Positions 51,265 to 59,674 of a stretch of 64,000 bases of DNA are shown here, one piece after another. The DNA is from Frondihabitans australicus (GTDB lineage Bacteria > Actinomycetota > Actinomycetes > Actinomycetales > Microbacteriaceae), in the NCBI RefSeq assembly GCF_003634555.1, contig NZ_RBKS01000001.1:558001-622000 (forward strand). The letters run 5' to 3'. A model generated the notes under the pieces. The model worked only from the letters and a program-made list of their open reading frames with translations, had not been told where the DNA came from and did no database searches. The position numbers were made by a program, and so were the translations under genes. Positions within the stretch are counted from its first letter, which is position 1. Each line of letters opens with the position of its first letter.

Positions 51265-53026
51265 ACGTCGCCAGGTACTCGCGCAGCGCTGGGTCGCACA
51301 CGTAGACGAAGGTCCCCCGGATTCCGCGAGTCAGCAGCACGGTGTAGACGTTGCAGACGAACCGAAGGATGTCGTCATCGCTGTACGTGATGCCGAGAGC
51401 CTTGTTCTTCTCGGTGCCCTTGGGGTCGAAGTACGACTCGCGGTGGAAGACGAGTCGTCCGAGTCGCTTGTCGTAGCGAAGATCGGGGCCGATGATCACG
51501 CCCGCGTAATTCAGGTCGTAACCCTGCACGGTGTGGATCGAACCGACCTCGTCGAGTGCGCCGGGTGACGCAATCCAATCGACGGCGGTACCGTTCCAGC
51601 GAGCTTCGTATTCGCCGATCCTGATGTCTATCGCGGACTTGTCGTTCTTCGAGCTCCACTTCCACGCGAAGCCCGCGACCATTCGAGCCAGCCCGACCTC
51701 GTCGTCCAGCCTGCGGATCTCATCGTGCATGGCCTGAACGTCCTCGAACATCCTGAAGTCGTAGCCTTCGAAGGCTTCCGGTGTCTTCGGAATGCCGTCA
51801 TCGTCCTGTTTCGGCTGCAGGATCCGACGGACGAACGAGACATAGTCCGATCCCGCCTGAACACGCATCTGTGACCGCAGCGGATACAAGCGGCCACCGG
51901 CGCGTGCGTCCTCCACCAGTCTTCGGACCGTGGCCGGGGCCAGGTCCGCAGGCCGAACGCTTTGCTCCGCGTCAACGAGAAAGATCGAATGCTGACTCTT
52001 CGCGCGGATCCAATCAAGCTGCGTCCGTGTGACGTCGTCCTCGCCGAAGAGATCCTCGTTGATCGTCTTGAACTTCGCGTTGAGCACGCCGGTGGGCTGA
52101 TTCGCGCGTTGATTGAGCCGGTGAGCCTCATCGACGATGAGGAGGTCCCACGTGCCAACAGATTCGGCAGCCTGGAATGCCGTCATGACGGTGTCTGGAT
52201 CCAGGCCCGGAGTCTTTCTGAAGACGCTCTGCACTGACTTGCGCAACGACTGCTGGGGGATGACCAACCCGACTCTCAGACCGGTCAGCAACTGGCGGTT
52301 GCCCTCCACGAAGAACTCTGCGAATCGACTGTCAGGGTCGATCTCGTCTGTCGACGCTGTGCCGGCGATATCGACGAGCAGCTTGAGGAGGAAGATCGCG
52401 ACGACCGTCTTGCCTGTGCCCGGTGCACCCTGGATGACGATCGAGTTGGTCGCTCCGGATTCCACATCGGTCAACAATCCTTCGACGATGTCTTCGACGG
52501 CTGCTGCCTGATCTTCGTTGAGGGCCTTGAACGGCGACAACTTGAAGAGGGCGCCGTTCTCGATCTCAGGCAGCGCCCGACTGAAGATGCCCTCGGCGCG
52601 TAGGGCTTCGAAGACCTCCCGGAACGACTCGCGGTAGATCGCGCGGTCGTAGTAATTCGCTTCGGTGATCCCGTCGTTCCGATTAAGAACTCGCAACGAA
52701 CCGTCGCCCGAAAGTAAAGAGATCAGATACGACTCGAGGTCTAGGCAGACGGACTTGTTGAATGTCGGGTCGAGCAGAACTCGCACGGTCGAGAGAGTGT
52801 CCTTCGAGCGGGACGACAGATGCTGGCGCATCCTCGAGGCTGCGTTGAGGGTCTCGCCGACGTAGACATCGCGGAGAGCGAGCCCCCTTTTCCCTGTCTC
52901 AGAGATCGCTCGTTCGGAGTTGAGCACGTAGACGACCGGCCAGTTGGTGAAGCGCTTGTCGGCCCTCTCCCACTCGGCAACTGACTCTCGAGAGAAGTCG
53001 AGGCGCTCGACGCTAAAGCCGGTCAT
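51248..53026 (-). CDS. GIY-YIG nuclease domain fused to a DUF2075 P-loop ATPase
   Basis: 592 residues. Residues about 28-105 form a GIY-YIG domain (VVYVLNSE, VYVGETLNAASRMRQHL). Walker A is GAPGTGKTVVA at about 200, Walker B LLIVDEAHRLN, and helicase-like motifs follow (LRSQMRVQAG, SIHTVQGYDLNYAGVIIG, YTVLLTRGIRG), as in the DUF2075/Schlafen-AlbA-associated SF1-like family. A DNA- or RNA-directed defence role is likely. It overlaps the MazG-like gene upstream by 14 bases. Confidence 0.88.
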   Translation of the reverse strand: MTGFSVERLDFSRESVAEWERADKRFTNWPVVYVLNSERAISETGKRGLALRDVYVGETLNAASRMRQHLSSRSKDTLSTVRVLLDPTFNKSVCLDLESYLISLLSGDGSLRVLNRNDGITEANYYDRAIYRESFREVFEALRAEGIFSRALPEIENGALFKLSPFKALNEDQAAAVEDIVEGLLTDVESGATNSIVIQGAPGTGKTVVAIFLLKLLVDIAGTASTDEIDPDSRFAEFFVEGNRQLLTGLRVGLVIPQQSLRKSVQSVFRKTPGLDPDTVMTAFQAAESVGTWDLLIVDEAHRLNQRANQPTGVLNAKFKTINEDLFGEDDVTRTQLDWIRAKSQHSIFLVDAEQSVRPADLAPATVRRLVEDARAGGRLYPLRSQMRVQAGSDYVSFVRRILQPKQDDDGIPKTPEAFEGYDFRMFEDVQAMHDEIRRLDDEVGLARMVAGFAWKWSSKNDKSAIDIRIGEYEARWNGTAVDWIASPGALDEVGSIHTVQGYDLNYAGVIIGPDLRYDKRLGRLVFHRESYFDPKGTEKNKALGITYSDDDILRFVCNVYTVLLTRGIRGTFVYVCDPALREYLATFIPSA

Positions 53027-53333
53027 ACTTCGTGCTTCGGCCTCGCGCCTTGTCGACCGGGTACTTCTGGCGAGTGATCTCGAGCTTCTCGCGGACGATG
53101 GCCTCAGGGTCGAACCCCATCTTGTCGGCGAGGAGAAGGCAGTACGTCAGTACGTCGGCAAGTTCGCTCTTGACTCGCTCGATGTCGGCATCGTCGGTCC
53201 ACTGGAAGCACTCCAGGAGTTCGCCTGCCTCGATGGAGATGCTCTTTGCGAGGTTCGCGGGGGAGTGGAACTGGTCCCAGTCGCGTTCGGCGGTGAATGT
53301 TCGCAGTTCGTCTCCGAGGCCTTGAGTTGTCAC
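53013..53333 (-). CDS. MazG-like nucleotide pyrophosphohydrolase
   Basis: 106 residues. The ExxE...ExxD metal motif reads SIEAGELLECFQW then VKSELADVLTYCLLLADKMG, with FHSPANLAKS upstream. These enzymes hydrolyse (d)NTPs to monophosphates. Coupled to the GIY-YIG/DUF2075 gene by an overlap, it may alter nucleotide pools during phage attack. Confidence 0.9.
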   Translation of the reverse strand: MTTQGLGDELRTFTAERDWDQFHSPANLAKSISIEAGELLECFQWTDDADIERVKSELADVLTYCLLLADKMGFDPEAIVREKLEITRQKYPVDKARGRSTKYDRL

Positions 53334-53411
53334 ACTCTGACGGTAGCCGACGATGCGGAAGGGCCGGGAGTCGCGAGGCGTCGTGTTGATTCAATGGCGG
53401 GCGGCACCGGC

Positions 53412-53960
53412 CTACACGAAGTAAGCGTTCCACGCCGCCAGATAGCCGGCTTCGTCGGACGGCTTCATCGTGCCGGTGACGCGGAGCACCGCGTTGCCGT
53501 GCGCGTAGTCGTACTCGGTGCCGAGGATCGGGTTTGCCTTCAGTTCGGTCTGAATGTAGTTCACTCGGTTCGTCGCGAGAGCAGCCGACGGCCAGATCTC
53601 GATCGTAGCTCCGCAGTCCGCGCCGATGTCGGTGCAGGGCGTGCGCGAGTCGTAGAGCGTCGCCGCCTGCGTGTACTCGTTGGGGCGCCCGATGAGGTTG
53701 TTCGGATCGTTGTCCTCGGTGATCTGGAGAACATGCGTCACCTGCGGGATCTTCGACTGCAGGTCGGCCGAGATCGCCGCGGCCGTGACGACCGGTGCTG
53801 CCTTGGTCGGCGTCGGCGTCACGACCGGCGTAGCGGACGCGACGGACGAATTGTTGGAGCTCGCATGCTGCGCTTGCGACGAGGCAGACGTGCCGGTGGC
53901 CGCGCAGCCACTCAGAGTCAGGAGTGCGGCGCCGACGGCAACGACGGAGATGAGTTTCAC
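53412..53960 (-). CDS. Hypothetical lipoprotein
   Basis: 182 residues from GTG 53960 (AAGGA 7 bases upstream). Signal peptide with lipobox LSGC, Cys18, followed by a Ser/Thr/Pro-rich linker. The folded part has QVTHVLQITEDNDPNNLIG, two cysteines in TPCTDIGADCGATIEIW and ends AAWNAYFV. No family recognised. Its leader resembles that of the TM2 protein gene at 39899, suggesting common control. Confidence 0.75.
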   Translation of the reverse strand: MKLISVVAVGAALLTLSGCAATGTSASSQAQHASSNNSSVASATPVVTPTPTKAAPVVTAAAISADLQSKIPQVTHVLQITEDNDPNNLIGRPNEYTQAATLYDSRTPCTDIGADCGATIEIWPSAALATNRVNYIQTELKANPILGTEYDYAHGNAVLRVTGTMKPSDEAGYLAAWNAYFV

Positions 53961-54010
53961 GATCAATCCTTCGGGAGGCGCAACCAGGCTGCCCCCGACG
54001 AAGAGGTCGA

Positions 54011-54112
54011 GCGGCGCCCCCGAGGCGCTGACCCTCCGAGTATTCAAGGTGCGTTGCACTCACCAGTACACCAGTCCGCGCGCCCGACCGAAATCGCTCG
54101 TTCGGGGGTCGG
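54011..54112 (-). promoter_or_regulatory. Composite leader element, copy 2
   Basis: GCGGCGCCCCCGAGGCGCTG (54011-54030) matches 41206-41225 with one change. It is followed by TCAAGGTG and a hairpin CCGACCGAA...TTCGGGGGTCGG (54084-54112). The order and spacing follow 41201-41307. It lies upstream of the lipoprotein at 53412. Confidence 0.5.
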
Positions 54113-54453
54113 AAGATGTGGCGCTCGCTCGTCCGACGCGGGCGTGACCCGCACTCACCAGCGCTAAGCAGCGTGGACCGTCCGCTCAATCAAGGCCGCA
54201 GTCGCTCCACACCGACCTAACCCCCGCAGCTCGACCAATCCGGTCAGGCCCGTTTGCGGTGTTGCGCTCGAGACGCAAATGGAATTGTCCACAAATTCAA
54301 ACGGAGTTACGGGCATGGCGAGGGACCGCCCAGCCCACCCGGATATGCGCGCGAGTGGTCAATCTTGTGTGACCGCCGGGCGAGGCATCCACAACCGACG
54401 TTGTCGGTTCAATCGTCGTAGACGGTCAGGTCGATTGAGCCGAGTTGACCACT
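54113..54453. other. Gap downstream of the methyltransferase, no gene seen
   Basis: 341 bases with a lower GC content than the left half of the window. Short inverted repeats CCGAC/GTCGG (54399-54411) and TCAATCG/CGATTGA (54410-54438 region) could terminate the methyltransferase transcript. No coding frame with a ribosome-binding site was found. Confidence 0.4.
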
Positions 54454-55542
54454 TCAGCTGGCGAACTGCGTGAGATCGAGTTCGGTTGCGGGCGATGCGA
54501 CGGATGAATCAAGCCACGGCAGGATGTGCGTCGCGATCGCACTGGCGAGGCTCACCGGTACCGCATTTCCGATCTGTTTGGCGATTTGGGTCTTGCTCCC
54601 GTACCAGCGAAAGTCGTCCGGGAAGCCTTGAATCCGGGCCGCCTCAAGGTGGGTGATCGGTCGATGTTCGGTCGGGTGAAGGTATCGACCTTTTTCCGGC
54701 TTAAAGAATTCAGTGCGAATAGTCACCGACGGTCGGTCGAACCACAGACGACCCATCACGTCACCCGAACCCGACTTGTGCTTTCGCCAGCCGGGCGTAG
54801 ATAGTTCGTCAGGCAAATCGTTCCGATTCCCTCCGGGCGGAATGGCTCGGTAACGGCGGATCGACGTATCGGTCGGATTGCGCGTCAAGTGCAATTCCGT
54901 TGTCAGATACGGACCACGTCTCAACGCTCTGTCCGGCGGTAGTTCCGTATCGACGACCCTTCTTGCTAGGCCCTCGAACGCGTCCTCGACAGTTGCTCGA
55001 CGAATTGAAGTGGGGGGCGGGCCCAACGGTGGAAGTCCGCGCTGGCGGCCTATGACAAAAACTCGTCGTCGCGTCTGTGGGACGCCGTACTCGGCAGCAT
55101 TCAAGACGAAGGGCTCGATCTCGAAATTTGCGAGGCCTCCATCAGGCCGCACCTCCTTCTTCAAATCTTCGAACTGCGGTGAGCGAAGGAACTGAGGCAC
55201 GTTTTCGATGATGAACGCCTTCGGCTGCATGCGTTCGAGCGCATGCACGTACTCGCGCCAGAGCACGTTTCTCGGGTCGAGTGGGTTCTGCTTCCCGAGC
55301 GCTGAGAAACCCTGGCATGGAGGCCCACCGATGACGACATCGGCAGACGCGGGGAGTTCGCCCCGGAGCCAGTCTCGGATGTCGCCACTGAAGACATGAT
55401 CGCCAAAGTTTGCGGCATAGGTCTTGGCCGCCATTCGATCGATCTCGACGGCCGCAACTGGCAAATAGCGGCCCGTCTCGACGAAACCTTGGGTCATCCC
55501 CCCACACCCGGCAAAGAGGTCCACGAGGTCGAAGATCGGCAT
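54454..55542 (-). CDS. DNA 5-cytosine methyltransferase
   Basis: 362 residues with the ordered C5 motifs: I DLFAGCGGMTQGF, IV GGPPCQGFSALG with catalytic Cys76, VI IIENVP (111-116), VIII QTRRRVFVIG, a target-recognition region at about 190-290, IX-X GFPDDFRWYGSK and KQIGNAVPVSLA. It modifies cytosine in an unknown site. It lies 9 bases after vsr and is divergent from the Z1 operon, so it should protect host DNA from the nuclease encoded there. Confidence 0.95.
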   Translation of the reverse strand: MPIFDLVDLFAGCGGMTQGFVETGRYLPVAAVEIDRMAAKTYAANFGDHVFSGDIRDWLRGELPASADVVIGGPPCQGFSALGKQNPLDPRNVLWREYVHALERMQPKAFIIENVPQFLRSPQFEDLKKEVRPDGGLANFEIEPFVLNAAEYGVPQTRRRVFVIGRQRGLPPLGPPPTSIRRATVEDAFEGLARRVVDTELPPDRALRRGPYLTTELHLTRNPTDTSIRRYRAIPPGGNRNDLPDELSTPGWRKHKSGSGDVMGRLWFDRPSVTIRTEFFKPEKGRYLHPTEHRPITHLEAARIQGFPDDFRWYGSKTQIAKQIGNAVPVSLASAIATHILPWLDSSVASPATELDLTQFAS

Positions 55543-55551
55543 GGCGCGATA

Positions 55552-55995
55552 TTAGATCGAGCCACTGACTATCCGCGCGCCGGCGCGCCGAACCAGCACG
55601 AGTGCTTCGATCGCGTCGGTCGCAGAATCGGGGTTCTCGTGCTCCCAGACTCGGATCACCGCCCATCCCGTTGTTTCGAGCGAGTGGCGAGTGTCAAGAT
55701 CCCGCGCCGAGTTGGTGGCAAGTTTCGCCTCCCACCAATCGTGATTCGTTCGCGGCGACGTCCGGTGCAGCGGACAGGCGTGCCAGAAACAACCATCGAC
55801 CAGGACCGCGACTCGCTCGCGAGGGAACGCGATGTCGATAGACCTACGTGGCCGGTCGGGAACCGGAACGACCAGCCTGAAGCGGAATCCGTGAGCGTGC
55901 AGTCGTCGCCGGATGTCGATCTCGATCTCCGTATCGCGACGCCGTTGCTTGGCAAAACGCGCGCTAACGGTCTCATCGCGCGGCAGAGGACGCAT
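55552..55995 (-). CDS. vsr: Vsr very-short-patch-repair endonuclease
   Basis: 147 residues starting MRPLPRDETVSARF at 55995. The Vsr core is RRSIDIAFPRERVAVLVDGCFWHACPLH then NHDWWEAKLATNSARDLDT and WAVIRVWEHE. These nick at T:G mismatches arising from deamination of 5-methylcytosine, matching the adjacent C5 methyltransferase. In MORC-like restriction clusters a Vsr-type protein may also act as the cutting subunit. Confidence 0.93.
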   Translation of the reverse strand: MRPLPRDETVSARFAKQRRRDTEIEIDIRRRLHAHGFRFRLVVPVPDRPRRSIDIAFPRERVAVLVDGCFWHACPLHRTSPRTNHDWWEAKLATNSARDLDTRHSLETTGWAVIRVWEHENPDSATDAIEALVLVRRAGARIVSGSI

Positions 55996-56108
55996 GGCCG
56001 ATATTCTACGTCTTTTTTGACCCGCACTTCGGGTCTCGGGGCCTTCGATGTGTAGGCGCGACACCTCCTCATGTTATGAAGGACTGCTGTTATCACTGAG
56101 GAGTCATC

Positions 56109-58694
56109 TTGGATCTGTACCCGCTGTTCGGAACCTGGGCAAAACAGTTCGGGCTCGAGGCGGCCGTCACGAAGTTCGCGGCTGTCGGTGGTCCGGAGCT
56201 CGCGGCGACATACAAGGAGCAGTTCGAGTCCGATCTCGAGACAGTCCAACTCGGTGGTCCAGCCATCGTCGCAGCAGGCAACGAATCCTGGTATTCGGGT
56301 TCGTCCGACGGCTCGATGTTCTGGCCACCTCTCCGGGCGCATTTCCGCGATGACCAGAAGTGGGGGGCGGAACGACTCAACGATCTCGAGGGGGCTGCGA
56401 ACAAGGTCGTCGCGCACACGCCGCGACCTGATCGGACGCGTTATCAGGCCCGAGGTCTGGTCGTCGGGTATGTCCAAAGTGGCAAAACCACGAATTTCAC
56501 TTCTGTTATCGCGAAGCTTGCTGATGAGCAGTACAAGTTCATCATCGTTCTTTCGGGCATTCACAATGGGCTGCGAAAACAGACACAGGCCCGTCTGAAC
56601 AGTCAACTCAAGGGCCTGAACAACGAGCACTGGATCACGCTGACTGACGAGGACCGTGACTTCGGCCCGCAGGCTTCCGATGCGGTGAGCTTGCTCAAAT
56701 CTACGGAGAAGGTCGTACTCGCGGTCGTCAAGAAGAATGCAACCGTGCTCGAGCGCCTCATCACTTGGCTGAGTGCTGATGGGGCGCGAGGCGCGCTCGA
56801 GAAGCTTCGGGTGCTGATCATCGACGACGAGGCCGATCAGGCGTCCGTAGCCACCGGACGCATCAATCCATTGATTCGTGACCTGCTCGCCCTTTTCCCG
56901 AGGAACACCTACATCGGGTACACGGCGACGCCGTTCGCAAATGTGTTCATCGATCCTGCATCCGCGGACCTCTACCCGAAGGACTTCATTCTCAATTTGC
57001 CTCGGCCCGAGGGATACTTCGGGACGGAGATGATCTTCGGGGTCGATGTCGTCGAGGAAGAGAACGAGAGTCCGGCTCCCGACGGTTACGACATGGTGCG
57101 GATCGTCCCCGAAGACGACGTCCAACTACTACGACCGGCCGGAAGGGCGAGTGCAGCGGGCTTCGTCCCCACCATGACTCCGGACTTGGTCGACGCCGTC
57201 AACTGGTTCTGGCTCGCAACCGCGGCTCGCCGTGCACGAGGCGATCGCTCGCACAGCACCATGCTCATTCACACTTCCGTAAAGATTGACGTTCAGGAAT
57301 CCTTCAGGGATCCTCTCGAAGACTTGCGTTCCCGGGCTCTTGCTGCGATTCGCGCCGGAGACGAGGAATTCATCGGGACCCTTCGAACACTGTGGGATCG
57401 AGAGACGGCTCGGGTCGACTCGGCTAATTGGAATGGACGACAGCAAAACTCCTTCGAGTCCGTTCTTCGTGAACTCGGCGACGTGCTGGAAGCGCAACGT
57501 GTTGTCCTCGACAATTATCGGAGTACGGACCGACTCGACTACTCGTCGGGGCCGGTGGTGGCCATCGCGGTCGGTGGTAACACCTTGTCTCGTGGACTGA
57601 CGCTCGAAGGTCTCGTCGTTAGCTTCTTCGTCCGAACGGCATCCGCGTACGACACTTTGCTTCAGATGGCACGGTGGTTCGGCTTCCGCCCCGGATACGA
57701 GGACCTGCCTCGAATATGGATGACCAACGCGCTCGAGCGAGCGTTTCGGCACCTGGCGACCGTCGAACGCGAGATGCGGGACGACATTGACCAGTATCAG
57801 CGCCAGAACCTTCGGCCGACGGACGTCGCGGTCCGGATCAGGACACATCCCTCCCTAGCTATTACAGCAAAGATGGGGGCAGCAGCCCCCGCAAAGGTGT
57901 CCTATGCTGGACGCCGGCTTCAGACCAGGTATTTTCTACGAGAGGACAGTGATTGGCTTAAGGACAACGTTGCTGCCGCATCCGACCTCGTACAAGACAT
58001 CTCATCCAGCGGACGTGAGCCGGAGCAGCGCGGTACTGCCGTGCTTTACCGCGACGTGCCGGCGCATCTGGTAGTCGCGTTCCTCCGTCGTTACAAAGTG
58101 CACGAGGATTCTGCGGACCTGATGCCTCGGCAGCTCATGCGGTACATCGACGGCCAGCGGAACGGTGATCAGCCGGCGCTCGAAGAGTGGACTGTGGCCG
58201 TCGCGCAGAGCTCCGGGGCGCCGATCGAGCTCGGCGGCAAATCGTTTAGATCCGTCATTCGATCACGACTCGACACGGGAGTCGACTCCATCGCCGACAT
58301 CAAAACCCTCATGAGCAAGCGAGACCGCGTGCTCGACCTCAGCACGTGGGAGAGCTACGACGCCGCCAAGCCCGAGAACGAACTCGTTCAGCAGCGCGAG
58401 CGCGATACGGAGTACCGTTCACGCGGCTTGCTCGTGCTGTATCCAATCGACGCGCGCAGTGAGCCTGTGGCGCCCGCGCGTGGAAGCGTGGCTCGAGTCC
58501 CGATGGATGCGGTCGCTCCAGTGATCGGATACGGCATCGTCTTCCCTGGCACCGTCGGGGGCGGGACATCGGTCGAAGTGACCCACATGGCGGTCGACCT
58601 CACTGGGGCCACCGGTAGCGCTTGGGACGAGGATGAGGAACAGCGAGAAGACCTGCAGGACGCCTTGTACTCGGTGGAGGGCGACGAATCATGA
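56109..58694 (+). CDS. Z1-domain P-loop ATPase/helicase of the restriction cluster
   Basis: 861 residues from a TTG at 56109; GAGGAG six bases upstream supports it. Walker A is GYVQSGKTTN (120-129), with FIIVLSGIHNGLRKQTQ, LIIDDEADQAS as motif II, GYTATPFANVFID as motif III and the Z1 signature GNTLSRGLTLEGLVVSFF then DTLLQMARWFGFR. It is a superfamily-II-like translocase. Known in restriction systems with MutL/MORC-like ATPases. First gene of a five-gene operon. Confidence 0.92.
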   Translation: MDLYPLFGTWAKQFGLEAAVTKFAAVGGPELAATYKEQFESDLETVQLGGPAIVAAGNESWYSGSSDGSMFWPPLRAHFRDDQKWGAERLNDLEGAANKVVAHTPRPDRTRYQARGLVVGYVQSGKTTNFTSVIAKLADEQYKFIIVLSGIHNGLRKQTQARLNSQLKGLNNEHWITLTDEDRDFGPQASDAVSLLKSTEKVVLAVVKKNATVLERLITWLSADGARGALEKLRVLIIDDEADQASVATGRINPLIRDLLALFPRNTYIGYTATPFANVFIDPASADLYPKDFILNLPRPEGYFGTEMIFGVDVVEEENESPAPDGYDMVRIVPEDDVQLLRPAGRASAAGFVPTMTPDLVDAVNWFWLATAARRARGDRSHSTMLIHTSVKIDVQESFRDPLEDLRSRALAAIRAGDEEFIGTLRTLWDRETARVDSANWNGRQQNSFESVLRELGDVLEAQRVVLDNYRSTDRLDYSSGPVVAIAVGGNTLSRGLTLEGLVVSFFVRTASAYDTLLQMARWFGFRPGYEDLPRIWMTNALERAFRHLATVEREMRDDIDQYQRQNLRPTDVAVRIRTHPSLAITAKMGAAAPAKVSYAGRRLQTRYFLREDSDWLKDNVAAASDLVQDISSSGREPEQRGTAVLYRDVPAHLVVAFLRRYKVHEDSADLMPRQLMRYIDGQRNGDQPALEEWTVAVAQSSGAPIELGGKSFRSVIRSRLDTGVDSIADIKTLMSKRDRVLDLSTWESYDAAKPENELVQQRERDTEYRSRGLLVLYPIDARSEPVAPARGSVARVPMDAVAPVIGYGIVFPGTVGGGTSVEVTHMAVDLTGATGSAWDEDEEQREDLQDALYSVEGDES

Positions 58695-59674
58695 CGACCG
58701 GTTCTCACGCGGTTTCGACACTTATGCGCGCCTGGGCCGTCCTGGAGCCGCCACGTACCGCCGAATTCTCATCCTTCGCGCTGCGTCTGCGAGCGGGGGA
58801 ATCTGGACCACGCGCCGCGGTCGATCGTGAGGGTCGCCGGCATCTCCTCGTTCCGTATAGCGACGACGCCTCGATCCTCGTCGCCGAGCCGAATTCGGTG
58901 CTTACCTCGAGCTCGCGATCGCTGGCTTTCGGCGCCAGTGCTCTTGACTACGTAGACGTCACGTGTCATGACCCGTCGTTGCAACGGGAGTTCGATCAGG
59001 TCTGCGCCGATATCCTCGAAGCTTTCGACGAGGACGGTGCGGCGCGTGCCGCGACGCGTAGTGCACAGGTGATCGGCCGTTGGAGACGACTCCTTCGGAC
59101 AGTGCGCTCTCGTGCCTTGAGCCCGGAGCAGCGGATAGGACTGTTCGCAGAGCTCAACATCCTGCGTGCCCTTGCTTCGGAAGGCCTGGCGGATGCCGAC
59201 AGCTGGACGGGTCCGGAGGCCACGCCGCACGACTTCGAGTTCGAGGCTGCCTCCATTGAGGTTAAGGGTGTCGGGACGGACGCAGATCATATTGTTATCC
59301 ACGGCGTCGAACAGCTGGACGCACTGGACGGCAAGCGCTTGCACCTCATCGTCGTAGAGGTCCGCGAGGACGCGGGCGGCGAGCGACTGGCCGACGTCCT
59401 CGCGGAAGCTGAATCGGTCGTCGCGACGCCGAGCGTTCTTCGATCAAAGGTCAACAAGCTCGGTTACAGTTCCGACGATGACGAGATCCGGTATTCGCTC
59501 GGACAGCTCTTCATGGTCTCTGTGAACTCGGATTTCCCTCGGATCGTGCCTGACGACCTCGTGGCAGGCGTCCCCTACGGACTTTCACGCCTTTCTTATC
59601 ACCTCGACCGTGCAGTGGTCGTCGGGCACATGCGGCCGGCCGGGTTGGGCGAGATCAGAAACGCGATCTCGTGA
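58691..59674 (+). CDS. DUF4420 PD-(D/E)XK nuclease
   Basis: 327 residues, ATGA overlap with Z1. The restriction-fold core has Glu154 in FAELNIL, Asp181 in TPHDFEF and the E-x-K IEVKG (Glu190, Lys192), the expected order for PD-(D/E)XK. The C-terminal half after 200 is of unclear fold. It is the probable DNA-cutting subunit of the system. Confidence 0.9.
   Translation: MTTGSHAVSTLMRAWAVLEPPRTAEFSSFALRLRAGESGPRAAVDREGRRHLLVPYSDDASILVAEPNSVLTSSSRSLAFGASALDYVDVTCHDPSLQREFDQVCADILEAFDEDGAARAATRSAQVIGRWRRLLRTVRSRALSPEQRIGLFAELNILRALASEGLADADSWTGPEATPHDFEFEAASIEVKGVGTDADHIVIHGVEQLDALDGKRLHLIVVEVREDAGGERLADVLAEAESVVATPSVLRSKVNKLGYSSDDDEIRYSLGQLFMVSVNSDFPRIVPDDLVAGVPYGLSRLSYHLDRAVVVGHMRPAGLGEIRNAIS

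Noticed and set aside
54400-54445. tRNA-like GGTTCAATC near the end of the methyltransferase gap
   Set aside because: No acceptor stem or cloverleaf can be built around it.
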